DNA of 64,000 nucleotides from Zunongwangia sp. ESRF-bin46 (GTDB lineage Bacteria; Bacteroidota; Bacteroidia; Flavobacteriales; Flavobacteriaceae): NCBI GenBank assembly GCA_002631855.1, contig NTLF01000017.1, forward strand, positions 558,001 through 622,000, given 5' to 3'. The translations under genes and the position numbers were made by a program. Below the pieces are notes generated by a model. The model did no database searches and was not told the DNA's origin. It saw only the letters and a program-made list of their open reading frames with translations. Shown in pieces: positions 24,442 to 35,000 of the stretch (position 1 is the stretch's first letter; the number at the start of each line of letters is the position of its first letter).

Positions 24442-25650
24442 ATGAGGTTACACCGAAATTTAGTATTTGCAACAATCGATTCGTTGCACTTGATTTTCAA
24501 TGAAAACAAGCAAGCAGACAAAGTTTTAAAAGACACCCTAAAACGTGATAAACGTTGGGGTTCTAGAGATAGAAGCTTTATTGCAGAAACCACCTATGAT
24601 ATTGTACGATGGAAACGTTTATATGCTGAAATAGCCGAAGTTAAAGAGCCGTTTGATCGTGCAAACCTATTTCGTCTTTTTGCAGTTTGGGCAACCCTTA
24701 ACGGAATAAAAATACCGGAATGGCCTCAATTTGAAGACACCCCTACCCGCCGTATTAAAGGTAAGTTTGATGAATTGTCAAAAATTAGAAAATACCGAGA
24801 ATCCATTCCAGATTGGATGGACAAATTAGGCGAAGCAGAACTAGGCAAAAAATGGACTGCAGAAATTAGTGCTTTAAATCAATTGGCCGATGTAGTATTG
24901 CGGGTAAACCCATTAAAAGCTACGGTTAAACAAGTCCAAAATGAGCTATTTGATGCCGAAATAGAAACCGAAACGATAAATGGGTATCCATATGCATTAA
25001 AACTTAAAGAGCGGGCTAACGTCTTTATTACCGATGCTTTTAAAAACGGTTGGTTTGAAGTGCAGGATGCTTCTTCACAGAAAGTAGCCGAAATTTTAAA
25101 GCCCGAGCCAGGCATGCGTATAATCGACGCTTGTGCCGGTGCGGGAGGAAAAAGTCTTCACATTGCTTCGTTAATGGAAAACAAAGGACAGGTTATTGCA
25201 CTCGATATTTACGGAAACAAACTAAAAGAATTAAAACGACGAGCCCGTAGAAATGGAGTCCATAATATTGAAACACGCGTAATCAATACTACAAAAGTGA
25301 TTAAAAAGCTAAAAGGCTCTGCCGATAAAGTATTGATTGACGCACCTTGTTCTGGGTTAGGGGTTCTAAAACGTAACCCAGATGCTAAGTGGAAATTACA
25401 ACCTGAATTTTTAGAAAAAATAAAAAAAACACAACAAGAACTGTTGACTTCCTATTCAAAAATGGTAAAAACCGGTGGGCAGTTGGTATATGCTACTTGC
25501 TCTATATTACCTTCAGAAAATAGCGAACAGGTTTCCTCTTTTTTAAGTAGTGAAGCTGGAACTAATTTTTCATTAGTTCAAGAAGAAAAAATATACGCTA
25601 GCAAATCAGGTTTTGATGGTTTTTACATAGCATTACTTCAACATAAATAA
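24442..25650 (+). CDS. RsmB-like RNA m5C methyltransferase (NOL1/NOP2/Sun family)
   Basis: It is expected to make 5-methylcytosine in RNA, most likely 16S rRNA, using SAM. The 402-residue protein has an N-terminal NusB-like helical region (about 1-140) and a C-terminal Rossmann methyltransferase domain. SAM motif I is DACAGAGGKSLHIASLMENK (near 230). The two catalytic cysteines of the family are seen in APCSGLGVLKRNPDAKW (near 300) and YATCSILPSEN (near 350). Specificity within the family (RsmB, RsmF, other) cannot be settled, but the NusB-like extension favours RsmB. The next gene follows after eight bases. Confidence 0.9.
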   Translation: MRLHRNLVFATIDSLHLIFNENKQADKVLKDTLKRDKRWGSRDRSFIAETTYDIVRWKRLYAEIAEVKEPFDRANLFRLFAVWATLNGIKIPEWPQFEDTPTRRIKGKFDELSKIRKYRESIPDWMDKLGEAELGKKWTAEISALNQLADVVLRVNPLKATVKQVQNELFDAEIETETINGYPYALKLKERANVFITDAFKNGWFEVQDASSQKVAEILKPEPGMRIIDACAGAGGKSLHIASLMENKGQVIALDIYGNKLKELKRRARRNGVHNIETRVINTTKVIKKLKGSADKVLIDAPCSGLGVLKRNPDAKWKLQPEFLEKIKKTQQELLTSYSKMVKTGGQLVYATCSILPSENSEQVSSFLSSEAGTNFSLVQEEKIYASKSGFDGFYIALLQHK

Positions 25651-25658
25651 TTAACAAA

Positions 25659-26696
25659 ATGAATAAATATTTACTACTAACATTTTTATTTATTGCTCAA
25701 ATTACGTTTGCACAGCAACCGTATTATGATGATGTAAATCTTTCTCTAACCGGTCAAGATTTATACATCGAACTTCAAAACAAAATTGACATTAACAACA
25801 ATACCTTTACTTACGGTGATATAAGGGACGTGGTGAAAATAACGGATGAAGATCCTGAAAACACTTCGAATGTGTTACTTATTTACGGTTATAACGACAA
25901 TGATGGCAATTGTACTACGGACAGAAGCCGGGATAAAAATGATTTTGGAGGTGGAAATTGTGAATACAACCGCGAACATACGTTTCCGCGTTCATTGGCC
26001 AATCCAGCTATGCCCAATAATGGTAATAGTACAACAGGCATTGGTGCCGATCCACATAATTTGCGGCCATCTGATGTACAAGCTAACGGAAACAGAGGGA
26101 ACAAGAAATTTGCCACTGGAAACGGAAATGCCGGTCCTGTAAGTGGAGATGCTTGGTATCCTGGCGATGAATGGAAAGGTGACGTTGCCCGCATCATGAT
26201 GTATATGTACACGCGATACGGTGATCGTTGTTTGCCTTCTTTAGTAGGTAATGGCTCAACACAGGGCACTACCGGTATGCTTCAATTATTTTTACAATGG
26301 AATGCTGATGACCCGGTAAGTGAATTAGAAGATCAACGTAACCCTTACTTAGAAGATGAGTACGGCAATAGAAACCCTTTTATTGACAATCCTATATTAG
26401 CTACTATAATCTGGGGTGGTCCTCAAGCTGAAGATCGTTGGGGTTTATTAGCAACAGAAGATTTTTCGACATTTACTGTAAATGTTTATCCTAACCCTAC
26501 TTCAGAAAAAATATGGGTGCAATCAACCACATCTTTTCAAGCTGAATATTACGTTCTTTATGATATGATGGGCAGAAAAGTTTCTATGCAAAAAGCTAAC
26601 GGTTTTATGGATATTTCAGGTTTTAGCAATGGTTTATACCTTTTGGAAGTTGTTTCTTCAGAAAAAAGAATTGTAAAAAAAATTATCGTAGAATAA
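25659..26696 (+). CDS. secreted endonuclease I family nuclease with T9SS sorting domain
   Basis: The protein is a His-Me finger nuclease of the endonuclease I (EndA/Vvn) type, cutting DNA or RNA outside the cell. A signal peptide (ends TFAQ) is followed by the nuclease domain (about 20-260) with the hallmark NREHTFPRS segment, GADPHNLRPSD, and GNRGNKKF; the His of EHTFP is the expected general base. A C-terminal sorting domain (VYPNPTSEKIWV to the closing KKIIVE) targets it to T9SS. Nutrient phosphate or nucleoside scavenging is the usual role. A second, larger nuclease of the family lies at 29911-31875. Confidence 0.93.
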   Translation: MNKYLLLTFLFIAQITFAQQPYYDDVNLSLTGQDLYIELQNKIDINNNTFTYGDIRDVVKITDEDPENTSNVLLIYGYNDNDGNCTTDRSRDKNDFGGGNCEYNREHTFPRSLANPAMPNNGNSTTGIGADPHNLRPSDVQANGNRGNKKFATGNGNAGPVSGDAWYPGDEWKGDVARIMMYMYTRYGDRCLPSLVGNGSTQGTTGMLQLFLQWNADDPVSELEDQRNPYLEDEYGNRNPFIDNPILATIIWGGPQAEDRWGLLATEDFSTFTVNVYPNPTSEKIWVQSTTSFQAEYYVLYDMMGRKVSMQKANGFMDISGFSNGLYLLEVVSSEKRIVKKIIVE

Positions 26697-26720
26697 CAAG
26701 TTAAGAATAGTCTGAAATAA

Positions 26721-26750
26721 AAAAGCGTCCTGAAAATTCAGGACGCTTTT
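26721..26750. terminator. bidirectional terminator
   Basis: AAAAGCGTCCTGAA and TTCAGGACGCTTTT form a 14-pair stem with A/T runs on both sides, between convergent genes. Confidence 0.9.
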
Positions 26751-26790
26751 TGTTTATTAGCATTTTATGTTATAAAACTTGTATCACTTA

Positions 26791-29709
26791 CTACTTAACG
26801 ATGATACGCCCAGTTTTATAGCTTGTAGTGGCTTGCCCACCCATTTTAAGAAGGTAAACACCACTTGACATTTTGGACATATCCAACGTTACTTTATAGG
26901 CATCACCTTCTTTAGAAACTGCTTTGTTAAAAGCAACTTCTTGTCCAAGTGTATTGTAAACTCCTAAGTACACACCTCCATCGAAAGATGTTTTTAAAGA
27001 AACATCAAACTTGTTGTTTCCTAAGGTAGTTACTACAAAATCAGAATTGGAAATTTCATAATCGTTTACACCTAGTACGCCAATATTTACAGTATAATCT
27101 TCAACTTCTCCTAAACCTCCTTCAAGACAAGGATCGGTAACAACTGGCCCTCTCCTACTTCTAACTCGCATTACATGCTCACCAAATGCAGCATCGGAAG
27201 GTATGCTCAAATCGAAAGTTTCTGTAAATGAACCAGAACCTTCGCCTGGAGCGATTACAGAATTATTTACAACTATTTCATCATTAGTAAAAGCAAAATC
27301 ATCATTAAAATCTATCCAAATTCTTACATACTGATTTCCGTGACCAGTAGTTAAAGTAATGTCATTGGTGCTTCCCGCTCCCAAGTTTGCTATTTGATTT
27401 CTAAAATCTCCATATCCTTCACATGCTGAAACATTATCTATTTCTGCAATGGAAACTAACTGGAATCCATCTCCATTACTACAATCTAAACTAGGCTGAC
27501 ATAGTAAATTTTCTACAGTTTTAGTAACAGCATCGTTTGATACTTGTTGATCACCAGAAAGTCCTGTAGAGGCTGTAATCTCATACTCCCTTAACTCATC
27601 AAAAACTATTTGTTCTGTAAAATCGAAATCAACAACTTCATCTGAATTAACAGTCCCTGTAAATGTTTCTACTACAGCTGGGTTACCATCAACACTATAT
27701 TGAACATCAAAATTTGATTGCGGGTTAGCGCCAAAATTTTGAACTTGAACTGACACTGTCTGTGTCCCCAAGCTGGTACCGCTTTCTGGAGAAGTAATTG
27801 CTGCTACTCCAACATCTGCTGCAAATAGACTATTTACTTCTTTAGAAACTGAATTATTTGGCTCAAACTCATCTCCTGATAAATCTGTAGCAACTTCAAT
27901 GGTATATGTCTGTGGGGTATTTGAAAGGTCTAATGTTTCAGTAAATGTATAAGTACCTGTTTCACCTGGGTTTATTGTCCCTGAAAAGATTTCAGTTGCT
28001 TCTAAATTCCCATCTAAATAAAGCTCTACTGGAAAACCACTTTGAGCAGCAGTACCAAAGTTTCTTATTGTTATCTCCACCTCTTCAGTAGCTGTTAAAA
28101 CACCGTCATTTGGTTGGTCAATAGCTGCTGTTCCAATATCTGCAGCAAAACCTCCGCTTAAAGAAAATGATGCTATTTGTGTAGTCCAAGAGTTATTGGA
28201 AGCAAAATAGTCTGAAGTGAACCAAAAAGTAAAGTTATTTGGATCCATAGACATGTGTGAATAATCACCATACCTATTAGTATTTGTTCGAACACCTGGT
28301 CCGTCTATAATCACTGTTTCGGCAACCGTCATTTGTCCTAGTGGATCACCATCAAATCTTCCTGTATAACGTAAAGAAACGGGCAACGTTTCACTAGCGG
28401 TTGTATATCCCATGGCTATATTACCGGCCGCATCCATTGAAGCACTGCTCATTAAGCGACTATGACCATCTGCTATAGAATATGTTCCTTCTTGAAAAAT
28501 GCTCCAGTCACTTACATCATCATTTCTTAATTCTATCCAACGAATACCTCCCGTTTCATTAGCATCTATAAAAGTATTAAAGGTAATTAACCATGAGTTG
28601 TGATCAGCAAAAGTTCTGTAATATGTAGGAAACGAAATGATTCCCCCATGTCCAGCCAATCGTTGACTGGTTCCTGGTTGGCGAATTGCACCATTTCCAT
28701 CTCCAAAAAGTTCTCCTGCATCAAAAGGATCGGTTGGGATTTCTAATGGTTGAGATACTGTTGAATTATTAGGGTTGTCCCAATCTACATCAATTTCCCA
28801 GATTTTTAAGTGATCAAAAGTTATTGCGCCCGTCCATCCGTCATCTTGAAGATAAGTAATATAACCTGGCGTAGAGGTATCTACACTAGTACCTAACAAG
28901 CTCACAGCCCCTGGGCTTTTTACTTGGTTAGGGTTAACTACTATTTGCGGTAAGTTAAAGATTTGAATTTGTGGATCTGGATCTCCTGCCAACATTTCAT
29001 CACGGTCCATCACAAATGCTTGAGTGGTCTGTCCATTAAGGTTAACAGTACCATAATAGCCATCGTGCCATACACCGTATTTTGGGTAATCTGGAAAACC
29101 GCTAAATTGGTATTGATACACATTATATGCTCCAGTTGGATCATTTGTTTCGGAAACACCAATCGCTAATGAGTTGTTCAATGAACCAAATTCACTTACC
29201 ACCCATCGATCTGCCAGTTGGTCATACAAGACTATTGGATCTCCTGCGTTACTGTTGATACCTAAAAAGGCAGCAAGACTTACAGGCCCAACTTCAAGGT
29301 TACCTGATTTATCAAAAATCTTTACTAATGAGTTTACAGAGTGAACATAATAATCTGGTCCTACTGCGCCAGTAGGATCTGGAGGCAAAAAGCCAGATTC
29401 AGTCTGTGAAGCTCCAACAAAATTTTGTTCAATAGGTTGGGTAACAATTTTTCCTTTTTCAGTTTGTAAATTGTTTATAATTGTGGTTGTCTCTACAAAA
29501 TCCATTGGTGTTCTAGAGTCGTTAGGTACCATTACCTCTACAGCTTCACCTCTCATCTCACCTGGCTTAATTGTTGGGAAATCTCTCATTGGTACTGTTT
29601 TACCAATAAAGGTCCCTGTTATTATTTCAGTTGGCGGGAGCTTATCCTGCCCAAATAAAGTTGCAAAGCATAATAAGCTAAGCGTAAAAAATAGATAGTT
29701 CTTTTTCAT
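26791..29709 (-). CDS. large T9SS cargo with CARDB-like and GEVED domains
   Basis: This 972-residue secreted protein has a signal peptide (residues 1-20, ending LFGQ). A long N-terminal part carries the segment VGASQTESGFLPPDPTGAVG and a YVHSVNSLVKIFDKSG-like propeller-type region. Two CARDB-like beta-sandwich repeats follow (each with a pattern like DIGTAAIDQPNDG and DVGVAAITSPESG), then a GEVED domain (IWIDFNDDFAFTNDE to VEDYTVNIG) and a T9SS sorting domain ending RIIVK. Such proteins are displayed on the surface or released; substrate is unknown. A perfect FNR-type box lies about 95-108 bases upstream of its start. Confidence 0.85.
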   Translation of the reverse strand: MKKNYLFFTLSLLCFATLFGQDKLPPTEIITGTFIGKTVPMRDFPTIKPGEMRGEAVEVMVPNDSRTPMDFVETTTIINNLQTEKGKIVTQPIEQNFVGASQTESGFLPPDPTGAVGPDYYVHSVNSLVKIFDKSGNLEVGPVSLAAFLGINSNAGDPIVLYDQLADRWVVSEFGSLNNSLAIGVSETNDPTGAYNVYQYQFSGFPDYPKYGVWHDGYYGTVNLNGQTTQAFVMDRDEMLAGDPDPQIQIFNLPQIVVNPNQVKSPGAVSLLGTSVDTSTPGYITYLQDDGWTGAITFDHLKIWEIDVDWDNPNNSTVSQPLEIPTDPFDAGELFGDGNGAIRQPGTSQRLAGHGGIISFPTYYRTFADHNSWLITFNTFIDANETGGIRWIELRNDDVSDWSIFQEGTYSIADGHSRLMSSASMDAAGNIAMGYTTASETLPVSLRYTGRFDGDPLGQMTVAETVIIDGPGVRTNTNRYGDYSHMSMDPNNFTFWFTSDYFASNNSWTTQIASFSLSGGFAADIGTAAIDQPNDGVLTATEEVEITIRNFGTAAQSGFPVELYLDGNLEATEIFSGTINPGETGTYTFTETLDLSNTPQTYTIEVATDLSGDEFEPNNSVSKEVNSLFAADVGVAAITSPESGTSLGTQTVSVQVQNFGANPQSNFDVQYSVDGNPAVVETFTGTVNSDEVVDFDFTEQIVFDELREYEITASTGLSGDQQVSNDAVTKTVENLLCQPSLDCSNGDGFQLVSIAEIDNVSACEGYGDFRNQIANLGAGSTNDITLTTGHGNQYVRIWIDFNDDFAFTNDEIVVNNSVIAPGEGSGSFTETFDLSIPSDAAFGEHVMRVRSRRGPVVTDPCLEGGLGEVEDYTVNIGVLGVNDYEISNSDFVVTTLGNNKFDVSLKTSFDGGVYLGVYNTLGQEVAFNKAVSKEGDAYKVTLDMSKMSSGVYLLKMGGQATTSYKTGRIIVK

Positions 29710-29803
29710 TTTTTTTAATTATTTAACATTAAATCTTACTATTAGTTTGTGCAATATACCACAAAAAAAGGGTATTAAAAACCTACCACTTCAATAGGAA
29801 TAC

Positions 29804-29817
29804 TTGATTTACATCAA
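29804..29817. promoter_or_regulatory. perfect Crp/Fnr-type box (TTGAT-N4-ATCAA)
   Basis: TTGATTTACATCAA fits the FNR/DNR consensus exactly. It lies between divergent cargo genes, about 101 bases upstream of the start at 29709 and behind the stop of the nuclease gene ending at 29911, so the cargo gene is the likely target. Confidence 0.5.
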
Positions 29818-29910
29818 ATTTTATATCGCTAACTATAATATAATCAAACATTTGCAATAAAAAAATTGGTTTTACCTTTCTATGGAATAGTCCACGTTGA
29901 AGAATGAGCT

Positions 29911-31875
29911 TTACTCAACAATTATATGTTTTACCCTTGTACGTTCATTTGTTACCAAAACCACTATATACTTGCCTGACTGGAAGGGTAGTTGCAAAGA
30001 GTCATCTTGAAAGATTGTTTTTTTCAGTACCTCTTTTCCATTTATTGCAAAAACATTGATTTCAGTTTTACCTGAAACTCCTTCAATATTTAAAATTTCA
30101 GAAACTGGGTTTGGGTGAAGTATCATTTCTGAAGCAGTATATTCTTCAATAGATAATGGGGGGAAGTATATTTCGCCTTGCATGTTACCCCAAATATGTT
30201 CTACTAAAATAGGTCTGTCAATAAAAGGGTTCCGGTTTTTTTGCCAAGTATATATTATATTATTACGATTCATTTCAAAATCATCTGGTGGGTCGTTTCT
30301 GTGCCACTCTAATAAGGTTTGCAAATCACCCAACTCACCTACTGTAGTATTTTCGGGGTCACCATTTACAACTTCAAGGTCGTTGTAACGAACAGCCATA
30401 AAAAGCACAGCTCGGGCTACATCGCCCTTAAAACTTCCCAAATTTCCCGTAGGTCCGTTGTATTCACCATAATCTTGATTTCCTCTTGAACTGTTTTCCG
30501 GTCCGTCTGCTGCACGCAGCGCGTGCGCATCAGAAATTCCGTGACGAAGTGAATCTGCATTGGTTTCAATGAAAATATTCATTCCATCTGCGACTTCATC
30601 TTCTTCCAGTTCATAAAAACCACCTCGTGAGCGCGGGTAGGTGTGCTCGCGGTTCCATTTACCTATATTGCTACCCCCTAAATCTTGAAAGTCTATTTTT
30701 GGTCGCGATTGTTCAGTATATAGTAACCAAACTTCATTGCTGTTTTCAGGGCTTTGATCGGCACTTTTTAAAATATCAATGGCGTCGGCATAGGTTTGTG
30801 TGCGCACTGTTTCAGGATCTGCAACTACATCCTGTATCGCTTGCCGCAATTCATTATCTGCCAATCCGCCAATTGAGTTATAATAACCTTCTGGCTCTGT
30901 ACTTTCAACAAAACCATATGTTGGGTCTAATGGCGTGCCCCATTGGGCCATTGTAAAATCTAAGTCTATTACCAATACTTCTACATTATCGGTAAGCCGG
31001 TTATATTCCTGCGGTAATGTTTGTATATCTATTTCGGCAAACTCATCTCCATCATTTACTCCATCTTCTACAAATTGAATTTGAACACTTGCCTCATTAG
31101 TTCCCGTAGCAATAAAAACAGAGGTGTTTCCTGTGTAGTCTTCAGTTATAAAGGTTTCGTTCTCTAATGTAAAGTTGAAATTTAAATCACTCGACACAGC
31201 TTCTTCCGTAGTAAAGGTAATTGTCATGGTATCCCCTTCGCTATATTCTTGTTGATCTACAGTAAAGGAAACTCCGTTTAGGTCAACCCCACTTCCATCA
31301 TTTAATACACCTGGAGTTGGTGTGGTTACTGTGTAGCTACCATCGTTATTTCTTTGAATAGATTCGGTAGTTTGATTTCCATTTTCACCTTCATTAATTT
31401 GCTCGGTCAAACCTAATAAACCCAATAAAACTGTATCGTCTGCATCATTGGTATCATAGGCTAAAGCGTCAATTAAATTTGTGGTGGTTGCCAAGGTTCC
31501 TTCTGGAAAATCGTCTGCACTTCCTTGATAAATAGCAACCGCATCTGCACCATTTTGAATAATGGCTGGCGGAATTAAAAACTCTGGTACTGGCGAAACA
31601 TTACTGCTTCCAATAGTAAGTATTCCATTAATATCAGTCGAAAAACCATCTAAATCGAAAGCCAAATAACTACTGTCTGCCCCACTTTCTGAACCATTGA
31701 AAAAAACCAACACATAATCATCTAAATTTGTATTTGGTGTGTCAGATTTCAGCTCAACAAACTCTTCAAAATCTTGACCGTCTGTATCGGTATCAAACTC
31801 ATTGATTACAATTTGGGCATTTAATGAAAAAGTAAAGAAAAAAATAAGTGTAAGTAGGGAGAAATAATGTTTCAT
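29911..31875 (-). CDS. secreted multidomain endonuclease I family nuclease with T9SS sorting domain
   Basis: A start at 31875 gives a clean signal peptide (MKHYFSLLTLIFFFTFSLNA); the frame is open another 23 codons upstream but those are not signal-like. Domains in order: a lamin-tail-like domain (INEFDTDTDGQDFEEFVELK), a Calx-beta-like domain (VDQQEYSEGDTMTITFTTEE), the His-Me finger nuclease (WNREHTYPRSRGG, DAHALRAADG, SSRGNQDYGEY) and a C-terminal sorting domain (HPNPVSEILNIEG). About 654 residues. In this paralogue the DPHNLRP motif reads DAHALRA, so activity or specificity may differ. Extracellular nucleic acid use is the likely role. Confidence 0.92.
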   Translation of the reverse strand: MKHYFSLLTLIFFFTFSLNAQIVINEFDTDTDGQDFEEFVELKSDTPNTNLDDYVLVFFNGSESGADSSYLAFDLDGFSTDINGILTIGSSNVSPVPEFLIPPAIIQNGADAVAIYQGSADDFPEGTLATTTNLIDALAYDTNDADDTVLLGLLGLTEQINEGENGNQTTESIQRNNDGSYTVTTPTPGVLNDGSGVDLNGVSFTVDQQEYSEGDTMTITFTTEEAVSSDLNFNFTLENETFITEDYTGNTSVFIATGTNEASVQIQFVEDGVNDGDEFAEIDIQTLPQEYNRLTDNVEVLVIDLDFTMAQWGTPLDPTYGFVESTEPEGYYNSIGGLADNELRQAIQDVVADPETVRTQTYADAIDILKSADQSPENSNEVWLLYTEQSRPKIDFQDLGGSNIGKWNREHTYPRSRGGFYELEEDEVADGMNIFIETNADSLRHGISDAHALRAADGPENSSRGNQDYGEYNGPTGNLGSFKGDVARAVLFMAVRYNDLEVVNGDPENTTVGELGDLQTLLEWHRNDPPDDFEMNRNNIIYTWQKNRNPFIDRPILVEHIWGNMQGEIYFPPLSIEEYTASEMILHPNPVSEILNIEGVSGKTEINVFAINGKEVLKKTIFQDDSLQLPFQSGKYIVVLVTNERTRVKHIIVE

Positions 31876-32032
31876 AAAATAAAAATATGCGGTAAAAATA
31901 CAAATTACTGAATAGCAAAAAACTGTATTTGCACAAGGTAACAATAATATAATAAATAGGTATGTGAAAATTTAGTTGAAAACCCTGTGCATAACACATT
32001 AAAAATGTAACGAAGATTCGCAAGAATTACTG

Positions 32033-32040
32033 TAAATTTG
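32033..32040 (+). promoter_or_regulatory. purL -7 element
   Basis: TAAATTTG matches TAnnTTTG and ends 32 bases before the purL ATG at 32073. Its position rules out the longer GTG start at 32040 that overlaps it. No PurR-like or purine riboswitch sequence was recognised. Confidence 0.6.
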
Positions 32041-32072
32041 TGGTTTTTAAAACAGAACAACACAACAGTACA

Positions 32073-35000
32073 ATGATTCATTATTTTTCTGCTCCAAACA
32101 ATACCACTTTTGCGGTTCAAACTGAGAAAAACCTTTCAGAAAAAGATATTAAAAAACTACAATGGCTTTTTGCAATAGATAGCACTTCCACCTTAAAACC
32201 TTCAAAAGAATGTAAAGGTACCTTTATTGGGCCAAGGGCGGCAATGATTACACCATGGAGCACCAATGCTGTAGAGATTACTCAAAATATGGGTCTTGAA
32301 GGCATTGTTCGTATTGAAGAGTTCACTAAGGTTACCGATGATTTTTCTGAGTACGACCCAATGTTATCTCAAAAATATAACAATCTAGATCAAGATATAT
32401 TTACGATTGATATTGAACCGGAAGCAATTAAAGAAATTGATGATATTGCTGCTTTTAATGAAGCTGAAGGCTTAGCACTTAACAAAGAAGAAGTTGTTTA
32501 TTTAGAAAATCTATCTACTAAATTAAACCGAAAATTAACTGATAGTGAAGTTTTTGGGTTTAGTCAAGTAAACAGTGAGCATTGCCGTCATAAAATATTT
32601 AATGGCACGTTCGAAATTGACGGAAAAGAGATGCCTTCTTCTCTTTTTAAAATGATTAAAAAAACTTCTGAAAAAAATCCGAATACCATTGTTTCGGCTT
32701 ATAAGGATAATGTTGCATTTGTAAAAGGCCCAAAAGCAATACAGTTTGCACCTAAATCTGCAGATAAGCCTGATTTTTATCAAAATTCTGAATTTGACAG
32801 TGTTATTTCCATTAAAGCTGAAACGCATAACTTTCCTACTACGGTCGAGCCCTTTAACGGTGCTGCAACCGGAAGTGGTGGTGAAATTAGAGATCGATTA
32901 GCAGGAGGAAAAGGGTCGCTACCGTTAGCCGGAACTGCGGTGTATATGACTTCCTATTCTCGTTTAAATGATTCCCGTCCTTGGGAAAAAGCAGTAAAAG
33001 AACGTGATTGGTTATACCAAACACCCTTGGATATTCTGATTAAAGCAAGTAATGGAGCTTCAGATTTTGGAAATAAATTTGGTCAACCATTAATTGCCGG
33101 TTCGGTTTTAACCTTTGAGCACGAAGAAGAAGCTCGTAAGCTAGGTTTCGACAAAGTTATCATGCTTGCTGGTGGTGTAGGCTACGGCAAAGCAAATCAA
33201 GCCATAAAGGACACACCAAAAAAAGGGGATAAAGTAGTTATTCTTGGTGGTGAAAACTACCGAATTGGTATGGGCGGAGCTGCAGTTTCTTCAGCAGATA
33301 CCGGAGCTTTTGAAAGTGGCATAGAACTTAATGCCATTCAAAGAAGTAATCCCGAAATGCAAAAAAGAGCTGCCAATGCAGTTCGTGGAATGGTAGAAAG
33401 TGAAACTAATCCTATTGTTTCTGTTCACGATCACGGAGCAGGTGGTCACCTCAACTGTCTTAGTGAATTGGTAGAAGAAACCGGTGGTAAAATAGATTTA
33501 GACAAATTACCTGTTGGTGACCCTACGCTTTCAGCTAAAGAAATTATTGGCAACGAATCGCAAGAACGAATGGGGCTTGTAATTGGGGATCAAGACATTG
33601 AAAAACTTAAACGCGTTTCAGATAGAGAGCGCTCACCAATGTACGAAGTTGGTGATGTTACTGGCGATTACCGCTTTACTTTCGAAAGTAAAACTACTGG
33701 CGAAAAACCAATGGATTTTGAACTAGCAGATATGTTTGGTAGTTCACCAAAAACAGTTTTAAAAGATAAGACAGTAGCAAGAAATTATAAAAGTCCTGAA
33801 TATGTTTCAGTTGATATTCAAGGGTATTTAGAACAAGTATTACAACTAGAAGCTGTCGGCTGTAAAGATTGGCTTACTAATAAAGTGGACCGCTGTGTAG
33901 GCGGAAAAGTAGCCAAACAACAATGTGCTGGGCCATTACAATTGCCTTTAAATAATTGCGGTGTTATGGCTTTAGATTATAACGGAAAAGAAGGAGTTGC
34001 AACCTCTATTGGCCACTCACCTATCTCTGGTCTTGTAGATCCTGTTGCAGGTTCCCGTAACTCTATCACCGAAGCGCTTACCAATATTGTTTGGGCACCG
34101 TTAGAAGAAGGCTTAAAAAGCGTATCGCTATCTGCAAATTGGATGTGGCCTTGTAATAACGAAGGCGAAGATGCCCGGTTATATCAAGCGGTACAAGGGG
34201 TTTCAGAATTTGCTATCGATTTAGGAATTAACGTCCCTACTGGAAAAGATTCGCTTTCCATGAAGCAGAAATATAAAAATGAAGAAGTTATTTCACCGGG
34301 AACGGTTATTATTTCGGCTGCCGGACATTGTAAGGATATTAAAAAAACAGTTGAACCGGTTCTTCAGAAAAATGCCGGAAGCATCTATTACATCAATCTT
34401 TCACAAGACGATTTTAAATTAGGCGGTTCGTCCTTTGCGCAAATTTTAAACACTGTTGGTAATGAAGTCCCTACGGTTAAAAGCGCTGACTATGTGAAAA
34501 CCGTTTTCAACACCCTTCAAAACTTAATTTCTGAAGGAAAAATTGCCGCAGGTCACGATGTAGCTTCAGGAGGATTGATTACTACGTTATTGGAAATGTG
34601 TTTTGCTGACACTAATTTAGGAGCCGATTTAAACCTTTCAGACTTGGGAGATGATATCGTGAAATTATTATTCTCTGAAAATTGCGGTATTGTTGTTCAA
34701 GCTTCAGAAGACAATGCTATTGAAGAAGCTTTCACTTCAGCAAAAGTGGATTTTATTAAAATTGGATCGGTTACAGATTCTGAAACTTTAGAGATTAAAT
34801 TCAACGATAATCCGTTGAGCTTTAATATTCCTGAAATGCGCGATGTGTGGTACACTACTTCGCATTTATTAGATGAAAAACAAAGCGGAAAAGTTAAAGC
34901 GCAAGAACGTTTTCATAATTATAAAAAACAACCGCTTCAGTTTACATTTCCGAAGCAATTTAATGGTACATTACCACAAATCTCTTCAGAAAAACCGAGA

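Noticed and set aside
31876-31944. Longer start of the second endonuclease I protein
   Set aside because: It would precede the signal peptide MKHYFSLLTL with 23 non-signal residues; the internal ATG is the natural start.
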